A program made the position numbers and the translations under genes. A stretch of DNA of 51,038 nt from Dehalococcoidia bacterium (GTDB lineage: Bacteria > Chloroflexota > Dehalococcoidia > CAUJGQ01). Positions 16,339 to 24,585 of the stretch are shown one piece after another (position 1 is the first letter of the stretch; each line of letters begins with the position of its first letter). Location: contig DATGEL010000146.1 in the NCBI GenBank assembly GCA_035310145.1, forward strand, positions 1 to 51,038, written 5' to 3'. Under the pieces are notes generated by a model that searched no databases, was not told the origin of the DNA, and worked only from the letters and a program-made list of their open reading frames with translations.

Positions 16339-17295
16339 ATGGCAGGGTTCGCGGCGATCGCGGTGTTCGTGGCGGTCACGGCGCTGGTTCTGGGCCTCAG
16401 CAGCCGCCGCAAAGAGCTGCAGCAGGTGGTGGACCGGCGCCTCGGCCGCGCCAGCGGCGTGGAGGTGGTCGCCACCGACGAGGTGCAGGGCGTCGCGCTC
16501 AGGGGCAGCAGCCGCTTCGGCAAGAGCAGCGCGGCCAGGGCGCTGTCCGGCGTCCGCTCCATGCAGCAACTCGGCGACCTGATCGAACGTGCCGGCTGGA
16601 AGCTGCGCGTGCCGGAGTTCCTCGCGATCTCCGGCAGCGCCGGCGTGGTCTTCTTCTTCGTGGGCGAGTTCCTGCTGAGGCCGATCGCGATCGTCCTGGG
16701 GCTCGTCGGCCTGGTCGTGCCCTACGTCCTGCTGCGCTTCGCGGTGAAGCGGCGCAAGGACCAGTTCGTCAAACAGCTCGTTGATGGCCTGACGATGATG
16801 GCGAACGCGCTCAAGGCCGGCGTCGGCCTGATGCAGGCGATCGACCAGGTCGCCACCGCGCTCAAGCCGCCAATCTCCGAAGAGTTCCGCCACCTGCTGC
16901 GCGATGTGCGCATCGGCGCTTCCCCGGACGACGCGTTCGACGCGCTGAACCAGCGCATGAAGAGCGAAGACCTGGATATCGTCATCACCGGCATCCTCGT
17001 GCAGCGCACCACGGGCGGCAACCTGGCGGAGATGCTGGAGAACGTCTCGCACGTGATGCGCGAGCGGATTCGCATCAAGGGCGAGATCAAGACCCTGACG
17101 GTGCAGCAGCAGTTCAGCGGCTACCTGGTGGGCGGCCTGCCCCTGCTGCTGCTGTTCGGCTTCAACATCATGAACCACCAGTACCTGGCGCCGATGTTCT
17201 CGACGACGCTCGGGCGCATGCTGTTGGCCGCCGGCGGCACGCTCCAGGCCATCGGCTTCTTCATGATCCGCCGCATCGTAAACATCAAGGTGTAG
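16339..17295 (+). CDS. tadB: TadB, type II secretion F-domain membrane protein
   Basis: Inner-membrane platform protein of the Tad system, 318 aa. It has an N-terminal membrane helix, a paired hydrophobic region near residues 93-130 and two C-terminal helices. The T2SF domain lies between, with QLVDGLTMMANALKAGVGLM and ITGILVQRTTGGNLAEMLEN as its signatures. GGGGGAGC lies just before the ATG. It probably forms a heteromer with TadC, which is encoded 4 bp downstream. Confidence 0.93.
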   Translation: MAGFAAIAVFVAVTALVLGLSSRRKELQQVVDRRLGRASGVEVVATDEVQGVALRGSSRFGKSSAARALSGVRSMQQLGDLIERAGWKLRVPEFLAISGSAGVVFFFVGEFLLRPIAIVLGLVGLVVPYVLLRFAVKRRKDQFVKQLVDGLTMMANALKAGVGLMQAIDQVATALKPPISEEFRHLLRDVRIGASPDDAFDALNQRMKSEDLDIVITGILVQRTTGGNLAEMLENVSHVMRERIRIKGEIKTLTVQQQFSGYLVGGLPLLLLFGFNIMNHQYLAPMFSTTLGRMLLAAGGTLQAIGFFMIRRIVNIKV

Positions 17296-17299
17296 CGCC

Positions 17300-18187
17300 A
17301 TGGTGATGATCGCCGCGTTTTGCGCCGCCATTGCGGTCGGCACGTTCCTGTTCGCGGTTCTGGTCGGTTCGGCGCCGGCCACCCAGCGCCGCCTCGATTC
17401 GCTGGTGGCCGGCCGGATAGAGGCCGCGACCTATCGCGGCAGCGACGACGATGGCCCCTCGCGCGGGATGTTGCTGCGCGGCAGGCTGCGGCAGGTGATG
17501 CCCAGCAGCATGCTGGACAAGCTGGCGGCCCTGCTCGTGCAGACGGGTATACAGGCGCCGCCGGAAACGGTGGCCGCCATTTGGGCCGGCGTGGCCCTTG
17601 GTCCGGTCGCGCTCTACCTCGTGGTCAGCGGCGGCTTGCCGCAGGGCGAGGCCGCGCTGCTGCCGCTCGCGTTGGTCGGCCTCGGCGGCTACGTGCCGCT
17701 GATGGTGCTGCGCAGCCGTGCCAGGGCCCGGCGCAAAAAGATCCTGCTCAGCCTGCCCGACGCGATGGATCTGCTGACCACCTGCGTTGAAGCCGGCCTC
17801 GGCATCGACGCCGCGGTCGCCCGCGTGGCCGAGAAGGCCAAGGAGCCGCTGGCCGAAGAGTTGCGCATCGTGCTGCGCACGATGGCGATGGGTGGCACCC
17901 GCCGCGATGCGCTGACGCAGCTTGCCTCGCGCGTGGGGCTGCCGGAGATCCAGTCGTTCACCAGCGCGATCATCCAGGCCGAGATGATGGGCGTGTCCCT
18001 GGGCCAGGTGCTGCGCGTGCAGTCGGAGGCGTTGCGCGTGGCGCGCAAGCAGCGGGCGGAGCAGCAGGCCTACAAGGCGCCGGTGAAGATCATCATCGTG
18101 CTGGCGCTGTTCATCTTCCCCTCGATGTTCATCGTGATTCTCGGCCCGGCGGCGATCAGCCTGATGAACAGCGGGTTCGGCGGTTGA
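17300..18187 (+). CDS. tadC: TadC, type II secretion F-domain membrane protein
   Basis: Second platform protein, 295 aa, with the same fold as TadB: an N-terminal helix, a central hydrophobic pair, the T2SF domain (LSLPDAMDLLTTCVEAGLGI, then SFTSAIIQAEMMGVSLGQVL) and C-terminal helices. It starts 4 bp after tadB stops, so the two are translationally coupled. It ends the recognised Tad core here; no tadD, tadG or prepilin peptidase gene follows, so those must be elsewhere. Confidence 0.93.
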   Translation: MVMIAAFCAAIAVGTFLFAVLVGSAPATQRRLDSLVAGRIEAATYRGSDDDGPSRGMLLRGRLRQVMPSSMLDKLAALLVQTGIQAPPETVAAIWAGVALGPVALYLVVSGGLPQGEAALLPLALVGLGGYVPLMVLRSRARARRKKILLSLPDAMDLLTTCVEAGLGIDAAVARVAEKAKEPLAEELRIVLRTMAMGGTRRDALTQLASRVGLPEIQSFTSAIIQAEMMGVSLGQVLRVQSEALRVARKQRAEQQAYKAPVKIIIVLALFIFPSMFIVILGPAAISLMNSGFGG

Positions 18188-18317
18188 GGCAGGGCCGGGC
18201 GCGGTTCGCCGTTATGACCAGCAGGGAGGGCGCCGATTCGACGGGTACCGGGCGCCAGACCGCAGCCGGCGGCTGGTTGGGTCTGCAGTCCGCGGTCCGC
18301 GCAGGGTGCAAGAAGCG

Positions 18318-19508
18318 ATGAGCGTGCCGGGAATGATCGCCCCCGAGGGCATCGATGAGGAACGGCCGAGGGGACGAGCGCTCTCTCCGAACGAGTTGCT
18401 GGCCCGCCGTCTGACGAACCTCGCGCTCAGCCATCAGCGCATCGCGCGCGGTCCCGAACGCCCTTCACCCGCACCGCGGCATGCCTTCCGCAGCGCCACC
18501 GAGTATGCCGCCGTCAGGATGGAAGACAACGGCATCTCGCCCGTGCGCCTCGGCCGTTTCTCACAGGTCGGTGCGCTGTCCGGCATGGCAGCCGGCGCCG
18601 TGCTGGCCGTCTCCGCGCAGCCGGCCACGGCGCCGCGGCCCGATCCCGCGACCGCGCGGCCGTGGGAGCGGCTGATCCAGCGCCAGCCGGCGCAGCAACC
18701 GGCGGACGAGCGGCCCTGGCGCCAGCTGGCCGCGCGCGGTGGTTCGAGCGTGGTCGTGACCCGCGTGGGCATGGTCGTCGGCGTGATCCTGCTGAGCGTG
18801 ATGCTGGTCTCGGCCGTATGCCAGGTTGCCCGCACCGCCGAGGGGGCGGACGCGCCGATGCACCCGCAGGCGCCGACCACCCCGACGCCGTTCAACCCCG
18901 ACGCGGCGGGGAGCGTGGCGCCGCAGCAGAGCCAGCAGGCCACCGCCGCCGACGTCCGCCAGGCGCTCAACACGGCGCTTGCCGCCGCCGGCGCGCCGGG
19001 GAGCGCCGCTCCGGCCGCTGCGCCGGCAGCGGCTCAGGGCTGGGGCGCGGCCACAACCAACGCCGGTGGCGCACCGAGCGGCTGGGGCAGCTCTGCGCCG
19101 CAGCCGCCGCAAACGGCGCCGATCGTGATTCCGCCGGGCGCCGTCGCGATCTGGCCCGTCACCGGTCCAATCACCAGCTTCTTCGGCCCCTCGCACCCGC
19201 TCGGCATCGACATCGGCGTCAATACCGGCACGCCGATCCGGGCGATGGCGGCGGGCGTGGTCACCTTCGCCGGCGGCGACCCTTGCTGCAGCTACGGCTA
19301 TTACGTGGACATCGACCACGGCAACGGCGTGACGACGCGCTACGGGCACATGGTTGTGCCCTCGGCCCTGCGTCCGGGCCAGCGCGTGCGCATGGGCGAC
19401 GCGATCGGTCTCTCCGGCACAACGGGTTTCAGCACCGGGCCGCACCTGCACTTCGAGGTGCGCTTGCACGGCGTGCCGGTGAATCCGCTGCTGGTGCTGC
19501 CGGGTTGA
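18318..19508 (+). CDS. Membrane-anchored M23 peptidase (LytM/lysostaphin-like)
   Basis: Predicted cell-wall hydrolase of 396 aa. The first 145 residues are cytoplasmic by prediction and unlike known domains. A single transmembrane helix lies at 145-170, followed by a Pro/Ala/Gly-rich spacer. The C-terminal M23 domain (about 275-394) keeps its zinc ligands: the HPLGID segment (His and Asp) and HLHFEV, plus a GHM active-site segment. The family cuts peptide cross-links in peptidoglycan. Its place 130 bp after tadC suggests local wall opening for the pilus, an inference from context. A GTG at 18306 is an alternative start. Confidence 0.85.
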   Translation: MSVPGMIAPEGIDEERPRGRALSPNELLARRLTNLALSHQRIARGPERPSPAPRHAFRSATEYAAVRMEDNGISPVRLGRFSQVGALSGMAAGAVLAVSAQPATAPRPDPATARPWERLIQRQPAQQPADERPWRQLAARGGSSVVVTRVGMVVGVILLSVMLVSAVCQVARTAEGADAPMHPQAPTTPTPFNPDAAGSVAPQQSQQATAADVRQALNTALAAAGAPGSAAPAAAPAAAQGWGAATTNAGGAPSGWGSSAPQPPQTAPIVIPPGAVAIWPVTGPITSFFGPSHPLGIDIGVNTGTPIRAMAAGVVTFAGGDPCCSYGYYVDIDHGNGVTTRYGHMVVPSALRPGQRVRMGDAIGLSGTTGFSTGPHLHFEVRLHGVPVNPLLVLPG

Positions 19509-19561
19509 GCCCGCCTGCCGGCGAGTTGACCTAAGCGCTGCGGCGCGGTCGCGCTTCCGCA

Positions 19562-19577
19562 TATACTGGTCGCGACC
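19562..19577 (+). promoter_or_regulatory. Minus-10 box with adjoining palindrome
   Basis: TATACT (19562-19567) is a good -10 box, directly followed by GGTCGCGACC (19568-19577), a perfect 10-bp palindrome covering the expected start of transcription. No convincing -35 is seen at the right distance (a TTGACC at 19526 is too far), so the promoter may need an activator or be repressed at the palindrome. Confidence 0.4.
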
Positions 19578-19596
19578 GAATGGGGAGAGAGTGATC

Positions 19597-20592
19597 ATGC
19601 CGCAGCGCGCCTCCGCGCACTCGCCTCGTCTTGCCCGGCGCGGCTGGCTTGCCGCCGGCGTGATGCTGCTGTGCGCGTTGCTGGGAGGGGCGCTGGCTCC
19701 TGCCGCGCTCCGCGCCGCCCCCGCGCCTGGAACCGTCGCCTTCTGGAAGATTTACCCCCCCGGCTGGAACCTCGTCGCCGGGCCGCAGGGCGCGCGGCTG
19801 GCGCTGCACGGCGAGCCGCTGTACAGCCTCGGCGGCGACCAGCCGCAGTACGCCGCCAACAGCGAGGGCACGGCGCAGAACGGCCAGGGCTACTGGGTCT
19901 TCTACGCCAGCGGCCAGACGCTGCTGCTCGTCGGCGTGCCGCAAGCCGTGACGCAGGTGCATGTGAACGGCGGTGAATGGGCCACGCTGGGCAACTCCGG
20001 CGCGAAGCCGGCCGCCGTGCGCGGCGCCGACCTGGCGCTGGTGTACGATCCGCAGTCGGGCTTCCAGCCGGCCGACCTGGTGCAGCCCGGACAGGCGGCG
20101 CTGGTCTACGCCGACACCGACGCCGATGTGTTCATGGACCCGTTCTCGCCGCCGCCGCCGCGCACGGCGGTGATGCCGGGCATCGGCCCCGTGCCGCCGC
20201 TGCCCGGCGCCAGCACGCCCAGCGACGAGCTGAACTACATCGTTGCCATCAATCCGCTGCTTACCGACGTGGCGACGCATATCGCTCACTTCGCCGACGC
20301 GGTGGCCGTGGCCGATCCGGCGCGGCCGGGCGACGAGATCTGGAACGATATGCGTGGCGACGCGCAGGCGGTCAGCAAGGACCTGGCCTCGCTGCAGATT
20401 CTGAACGCGCCGGATCGGTACGCCACGGTGCAGGCCGATTTGGTGCTGGCGCTGGCCGACATCGGCGACGGCATGAACGAGACGATCACGGGCCTCTTGC
20501 AGAGCGTGCCCGACCGCGTGGACCTCGGCGCCGGCCTGCTCGCCTCGGGCGTGCGGCGGGTGAGCGCGGCGCGCGGCCAGTTGCCGCAGTAG
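19597..20592 (+). CDS. Secreted protein of unknown function
   Basis: Not recognised. The 331-aa product has a clear Sec signal peptide (Arg-rich start, then WLAAGVMLLCALLGGALAPA, cleavage probably near ALRAAPA). The first half of the mature protein has repeated Trp/Tyr/Gly motifs such as YPPGWNLVAGPQG and NGQGYWVFYASGQ, resembling beta-rich surface-protein modules. A Pro-rich hinge (PPPPRTAVMPGIGPVPPLPG) follows. The C-terminal part is all-helical (DELNYIVAINPLLTDVATHI onward). GGGGAG 9 nt before the ATG at 19597 favours it over a GTG at 19591. It may be surface-associated and linked to the pilus locus, but it has its own promoter. Confidence 0.75.
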   Translation: MPQRASAHSPRLARRGWLAAGVMLLCALLGGALAPAALRAAPAPGTVAFWKIYPPGWNLVAGPQGARLALHGEPLYSLGGDQPQYAANSEGTAQNGQGYWVFYASGQTLLLVGVPQAVTQVHVNGGEWATLGNSGAKPAAVRGADLALVYDPQSGFQPADLVQPGQAALVYADTDADVFMDPFSPPPPRTAVMPGIGPVPPLPGASTPSDELNYIVAINPLLTDVATHIAHFADAVAVADPARPGDEIWNDMRGDAQAVSKDLASLQILNAPDRYATVQADLVLALADIGDGMNETITGLLQSVPDRVDLGAGLLASGVRRVSAARGQLPQ

Positions 20593-20641
20593 CCGCCCGC
20601 GGCATCCGTGAGCTGCGGTACTCCGCGCTCCGCTACGCGCT

Positions 20642-20881
20642 TCAGCCCCAAGCAGCCAGTAAACGCGGCTTGCGATCGGGAACGCTACCAGGCGCCGCGA
20701 TGGCCCTACCGCCCTGTCGCGACGCCCGCCGGACGGCCGCAGTTTCGGCCTGCACGCGGCGCTCGACTTCAGCGGCCGGCGTGTCGGCGAAGCGTGACTG
20801 CATCTCCGCGATCAGCGCCGCGAACATGTCGCGCACCTCGGGATCGAAGAGCATTGGCCCGGTGCAGCCGCCCGCATTCAT
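20642..20881 (-). CDS. Small hypothetical protein coupled to the LLM oxidoreductase
   Basis: A 79-aa frame whose ATG (20881-20879) overlaps the TGA of the upstream oxidoreductase gene by two bases, the classic ATGA coupling. The product is soluble, with a predicted helical core, FDPEVRDMFAALIAEMQSRF, followed by an acidic helix and a basic tail. I do not recognise the family; the helix pattern recalls small three-helix dimerisation modules, but that is only an impression. It faces the secreted-protein gene tail to tail, 49 bp away. Confidence 0.5.
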   Translation of the reverse strand: MNAGGCTGPMLFDPEVRDMFAALIAEMQSRFADTPAAEVERRVQAETAAVRRASRQGGRAIAAPGSVPDRKPRLLAAWG

Positions 20882-21903
20882 TGCGCTGCCACCGGCTGGG
20901 TGAAGGCGTTGATGATCGCCTGGTGGTTCTCCAGCGCGCGTTCGGGCGGCAGGAAGAACGTGGGCGAATAGAGCAACGCCTCGTCGATCAGGCCGTCCCA
21001 CTGCTGCAGCTGGGCGCGGCACTCGGCCGGCGTGCCGGCCACGGCGATCTGCTCCACCATCTCGTCCGGCACGGCCTCCACCATCGCCTGCCAGTCGCGC
21101 GCGTGGAAGGCCGCGCGGATGCGCTGCGCCGGCTGCTGCCAGCCGTGCAGATCGAGGATCGGATCGTACGTGCGCACAGTGCTGTAGAAGGCGATCTGGT
21201 GCTTCGCCTCGCGCCGCGCTCGCGCGCCGTCCTCGTGCACCGCGGTGATCACGTAGCCGGCGATTTTGGCGGCGCCCGCCTGCCGGCCGGCCTTCTGCTC
21301 GCCGCGGCGCAGCGCCGGCCGCACGACGTCGGCAAGGTAGCGGCGCGAGTAGAGCGGATGTCCCACCAGCCCGTCGGCCACTTCGCCGGCGGCGCCGATC
21401 ATGCCGGTGTTGACGCCGGCGACGTAGACCGGCACGCGCTCGCGCACAAGCTGCGCCAGGCGGTAGTTCTCCAGCGCGACTTGGTAGAAGCGGCCGTCGA
21501 ACTGGAACGTCGGTCCACGCCGCGCCGCCCACAGCGCCTGCAAAAGCTGCACCGTCTCGCGCATCTTCGGCGCCGGGTGGGCGAAAGGAATGCCGTACCA
21601 GGACTCGTTCATGCGCCGCGTGCCCGTGCCCAGGCCGAGCACCACGCGCCCGCCCAGCAGCTCGTCCAGGTCGGCCACGCCCGCGGCGGTGAGCACGGGA
21701 TTGCGCACGAAGGCATAGGCGATGCCGCTGCAGACGCGGATGCGGCTTGTGGCGAGGCCCATCGCCGCCATGCGCACGAAGGCGTCTTTGTCATAGAACT
21801 CGGTGGTCCAGGCGCCGGTGAAGCCCGCGGCCTCCGCCTGCCGCGCCAGCTCGGCGCAGTCGCGCACCGACTCGGCCATCATCACCAGCGAGCGTTCGAG
21901 CAT
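20878..21903 (-). CDS. LLM-class (luciferase-like, probably F420-dependent) oxidoreductase
   Basis: TIM-barrel oxidoreductase of the bacterial luciferase superfamily, 341 aa. Signatures include ELARQAEAAGFTGAWTTEFY at the start, the RIRVCSGIAYAFVRNP strand with the family's non-prolyl cis-peptide region, and GGRVVLGLGTGTRRMNESW. The group uses F420 or FMN, and the overall pattern is closest to F420-dependent members, but the cofactor is an inference. Its ATG abuts the end of the MITE-like repeat at 21903-22062, so its promoter or ribosome-binding site must lie within or across that repeat. A small ORF follows in coupled fashion. Confidence 0.88.
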   Translation of the reverse strand: MLERSLVMMAESVRDCAELARQAEAAGFTGAWTTEFYDKDAFVRMAAMGLATSRIRVCSGIAYAFVRNPVLTAAGVADLDELLGGRVVLGLGTGTRRMNESWYGIPFAHPAPKMRETVQLLQALWAARRGPTFQFDGRFYQVALENYRLAQLVRERVPVYVAGVNTGMIGAAGEVADGLVGHPLYSRRYLADVVRPALRRGEQKAGRQAGAAKIAGYVITAVHEDGARARREAKHQIAFYSTVRTYDPILDLHGWQQPAQRIRAAFHARDWQAMVEAVPDEMVEQIAVAGTPAECRAQLQQWDGLIDEALLYSPTFFLPPERALENHQAIINAFTQPVAAQ

Positions 21904-22062
21904 CGGCCCTCATCCCCGTCCCCTTCTCCTAGGATTGGGAGAAGGGGCGATCCTGCACTGAGCGTTCCGATCAACTTACGGTTAACCCGGTGCAGTCCGA
22001 TTCCAGCACCGCCCGATCGCCCCTCGCCCAGGATTGGGCGAGGGGACGGGGGTGAGGGCCGA
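21903..22062. repeat. MITE-like element, copy 1 (160 bp)
   Basis: The ends are about 50-bp imperfect inverted repeats beginning TCGGCCCTCA (21903 on the plus strand, 22062 on the minus strand). Each end itself folds: TCTCCTAGGATTGGGAGA on the left and CGCCCAGGATTGGGCG on the right. The centre carries CTGCAC...GTGCAG. The second copy, at 36091-36297, matches it in the opposite orientation, including the internal sequence. No coding capacity. It separates the LLM gene from the broken binding-protein gene. Confidence 0.75.
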
Positions 22063-22069
22063 ACGCCGC

Positions 22070-23005
22070 TCAGCTCAGGCCGGCGATGGCGCAGGCGTGC
22101 GCTTCGGTCTCGAGTTGGCGGTTGATCTGCTCCGTGGGGGCGAATTCGCCCTGCAGCAGACCCCAGCCGGCCATCCACTCCCAGGCCCAGCGCGCCTCGT
22201 GCTCCGGGATCGGCCCCGGCTCCTTCAGTTGAATGCGGCCCAGGTTGAAGTCGTCGGGGCGCAGCGCCTGCACTTCGGGCGAGTCGGGAAAGTCGCGCAG
22301 GAAGTAGGAGACGTAGCGCCGCTTGTCGGCCTTGATGCGCCGCACCGCCCGCGTGATCGCGCGTATGAAGGCGGCGTAGGCCTCGGCGCTGACGCTCGCG
22401 TCCGCTACCCAGGTGCCGTGGAAGAAGGTGGAGGAGACGATACGGCAGCCGGCCTTCTCCGCGACTGTGATCCACGGCTCCTGCACGACCGTGGCCGCGA
22501 ACTCGCCGCGCAGCACGCCGGCCACGCGCTCGCCTGAATGCGCGGGGGCGGCGCGGGTGGTGACCGCCTCGCGCGGCATGGCGCCTTCCAGCATCAGCAG
22601 CCCGGCGTAGGCGGTGCCGTTGCCGTAGTCGAGCGCCACCAGCCGGTGTGCCAGCTCCTGCGGCGTGTAGATATCGGAGTCGGGCGCGACGATCAGCGCC
22701 CCGCAGACGACCATCGAGCGCCGCCCGACCTGCAACGCCCCAACCGCACTTTCCGCAACACGGCGGTTATTACCGCACTCTCAACCCTGGAACATCGCGG
22801 CGGCGCCGCGGTCCTGCATGCGGCCCTGCATCGTCTTCGGCTGGCTAAGCGTGCCGTCCGCGGTGGAGCGGACAACGCCCGGCTCGTACTTGACGATACG
22901 CAGGTCCAGGCCCTCCTCGGCGAACAGCCCCTCGTCTCGCGCCACCAGCACGTCGAGCCCGTTGAAGGCGCGTACCGGCTCGATCGTCATCGTCAGCGCC
23001 GCCAT
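22070..23005 (-). pseudogene. NMT1/TauT-type substrate-binding protein interrupted by in-frame TGA
   Basis: One 312-codon reading frame for a periplasmic-binding-like protein (NMT1/THI5/NitT-TauT family). The first part has MTIEPVRAFNGLDVLVARDE and EGLFAEEGLDLRIVKYEPGV. A TGA at 22783-22781 follows MFQG. The frame then continues unchanged with ECGNNRRVAESAVGALQVGR into a normal second half (DYGNGTAYAGLLMLEG and so on). There is no frameshift, but residues usual between the two halves seem missing, so a small deletion that created the stop is likely. GGAGGGAGGGG precedes the ATG at 23005. No signal peptide is seen. It is either a recent pseudogene, a sequence error or two fragments; a TTG at 22735 could restart the second half. 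Confidence 0.75.
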
Positions 23006-23110
23006 GGCGTCCCCTCCCTCCGGCAAACCGCCCGCGGGGCCACCGTACGCCCGCTTTCCTTCCCCGTCAACGTGCGCTCGGCGGCCGCGGGGCCAAAGAA
23101 CGATGGCGCC

Positions 23111-23362
23111 TCAGCCGCCTTCCATCGGGCTGAGCAGCAGCACCTGGTCGCCGTCGTGCAGCACGGTGGCGGCCTCGGCCTGCTCGCCATTGACGCCGGC
23201 GATCATCTCGTCCTCGGCCTTGATGCCGAGGCGCGCGGCCAGGTCCGCCACCGTCGCGCCGGCGGGCAGCGCCACGGGCAGCACGTCGGGCGCGACCTTG
23301 CCCGCGTACTTGCGCAGGTCGCCGAAGAGCTTGAGCGAGATGCTGATTGTGCCCGTGGTCAC
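23111..23362 (-). CDS. MoaD/ThiS-family ubiquitin-like sulfur carrier
   Basis: Beta-grasp protein of 83 aa from the GTG at 23362. The strand ISISLKLFGDLRKYAG, the loop ALPAGATVADLAARLG and the C-terminal LLLSPMEGG diglycine are hallmarks of MoaD/ThiS-like carriers. The diglycine end would be adenylated and thiocarboxylated by a MoeB-type enzyme. None of its usual partners (moaE, moeB, thiF) is nearby, so its pathway (molybdopterin, thiamine or another sulfur transfer) is open. It lies 105 bp upstream of the broken binding-protein gene in the same direction. The frame is open to 23527, but that runs into repeat DNA. Confidence 0.75.
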   Translation of the reverse strand: MTTGTISISLKLFGDLRKYAGKVAPDVLPVALPAGATVADLAARLGIKAEDEMIAGVNGEQAEAATVLHDGDQVLLLSPMEGG

Positions 23363-23453
23363 CGTGCCCCGCCCCGTTCGCCGTCCATGCCAGGCGTATT
23401 CGCCGGCCCGCCGCAACGCCAGTGTCCCGCAGCCGCACGGGCAGGGCAATGCC

Positions 23454-23495
23454 GGAAGAGGGAAGAGGGAACAGGGAACAGGGAACAGGGAATAG
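23454..23495. repeat. Six tandem heptamers GGAANAG (copy 2 of the purine-rich family)
   Basis: Six perfectly phased 7-bp units run from 23454 to 23495: GGAAGAG twice, GGAACAG three times, GGAATAG once, followed by AGG. They lie upstream of the MoaD-like gene and next to the hairpin repeat at 23522. The seven-base period argues for slippage-type expansion. Confidence 0.8.
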
Positions 23496-23521
23496 AGGAG
23501 CGGCCCTCCCCCCTTCAAACA

Positions 23522-23605
23522 CCTCACTCCCCAGCTTCCCCCTCTCTATCGAAGATCGCGCTCCGCGCGATGGAAAGCCCTGGAGAGGGGGCCAAGGGGT
23601 GAGGC
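23522..23605. repeat. Hairpin repeat related to the MITE-like family
   Basis: CCTCACTCCCCAGCTTCCCC (from 23522) and the reverse complement of GGAGAGGGGGCCAAGGGGTG (from 23582) form imperfect terminal arms. Between them lies the palindrome ATCGCGCTCCGCGCGAT (23564 region), which recurs with one change inside the element at 36091-36297. Non-coding. Confidence 0.6.
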
Positions 23606-23737
23606 CACGCACGCGACGGAATCCGCCGCCTGCCGACGACAAACCGGTGAATGCACCCGCGCCCGGCAGGCGACAACGCCCGCCGATGCGGGAGAAGCGC
23701 CACGAAATGCTGCCGATTCACCCTGAGGAGGCCACCC

Positions 23738-24448
23738 ATGCTGCCCCCCGTCCCGGAATCTCCCTCCCGCCCCGCGCTGCTCTCGCGCCGGCGCGTGCTC
23801 GGCCACGCGCTGTGGTCGGGCGTCGGCGTCGGCGCCGCCGTCGTGCTCGGCCGCGGCGCCACGGCGCGGGCGCAAAGCCCGCAGATGCCGGCCGGCAGCG
23901 GCGTCACCGCCGCCCAGCTCGCCTTCCGCAACGCCATGCGCAAGCTGTGGGAGGACCACATCACCTGGACGCGCCTGTTCATCGTCAGCGCCGCCGGCAG
24001 CCTGCCCGACCTCCAGGCGACGACGGATCGGCTGCTGCGCAACCAGGACGACATCGGCGATGCGATCAAGCCGTTCTATGGCGACACCGCCGGCGGCGAG
24101 CTGACGGGCCTGCTCAAGGATCACATCCTCACCGCCGCCGACCTGCTGACGGCCGCCATCGCCGGCGGCGACGCGGCGCTCTCCGACGCGAAGACGCGCT
24201 GGTATGCCAACGCCGATGCGATCGCCGCCTTTCTAAACGGCGCTAACCCGGCGAACTGGCCGCTGGCCGACATGCAGACGATGATGCACGACCATCTCGA
24301 CCACACGCTGGCGGAGGCCGTGGCCCACCTGCAGGGTGACTATGCGGCCGACATCGCCGCCTACGATGCCGTCCACCTGCAGATCTTGGAGATGGCCGAC
24401 ATGCTCTCGCTGGGCATCATCGCCCAGTTCCCGGACAGCTTCGCCTGA
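23738..24448 (+). CDS. Tat-exported conserved protein of unknown function
   Basis: A 236-aa protein with a twin-arginine leader (SRRRVLGHALWSGVGVGAAV, then cleavage near ARAQS). The mature part is all-helical with well-conserved-looking blocks: MRKLWEDHITWTRLFIVSAA, RLLRNQDDIGDAIKPFYGD, ANPANWPLADMQTMMHDHLD and ILEMADMLSLGIIAQFP. The many His, Asp and Glu residues in these helices could bind metal. I recall this family from Bacillus and other soil bacteria as conserved but without an assigned function. TGAGGAGGCC precedes the ATG at 23738. It has no obvious operon partner. Confidence 0.78.
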   Translation: MLPPVPESPSRPALLSRRRVLGHALWSGVGVGAAVVLGRGATARAQSPQMPAGSGVTAAQLAFRNAMRKLWEDHITWTRLFIVSAAGSLPDLQATTDRLLRNQDDIGDAIKPFYGDTAGGELTGLLKDHILTAADLLTAAIAGGDAALSDAKTRWYANADAIAAFLNGANPANWPLADMQTMMHDHLDHTLAEAVAHLQGDYAADIAAYDAVHLQILEMADMLSLGIIAQFPDSFA

Positions 24449-24585
24449 GCGATCGCCGGCCCTGGCTCGGCACGTCCGCCGGTTGCGAATGGCGCACGGG
24501 CGCCGCGGACGGCGTACGCTACGCATGCCGTGGCGCTGCCGTATTGTGCGATCTGCGAGCGCGGCGGCACAGCCGGAGGACGGGC

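Noticed and set aside
15058-17382. A 774-codon antisense frame over tadA and tadB
   Set aside because: It spans two well-supported genes and their junction; the product is a His/Asp/Arg/Ala-rich shadow.
18188-18317. A second GEMM-like riboswitch before the M23 gene
   Set aside because: Some GGGC and GCAGGG words occur, but the GGGCAAACC core, tetraloop hairpin and 3' block are missing.
19526-19567. TTGACC/TATACT as a promoter pair for the secreted protein
   Set aside because: The 30-nt gap is too long for a sigma-70 promoter; only the -10 was kept.
22781-22783. In-frame TGA as a selenocysteine codon
   Set aside because: Binding proteins of this family have no redox residue at this place, the residues around it look deleted rather than substituted, and I see no SECIS-like hairpin directly after the stop. 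A nonsense lesion is simpler.
23454-23495. Tandem heptamers as a CRISPR array
   Set aside because: Units are 7 bp, with no spacers and no cas genes nearby.
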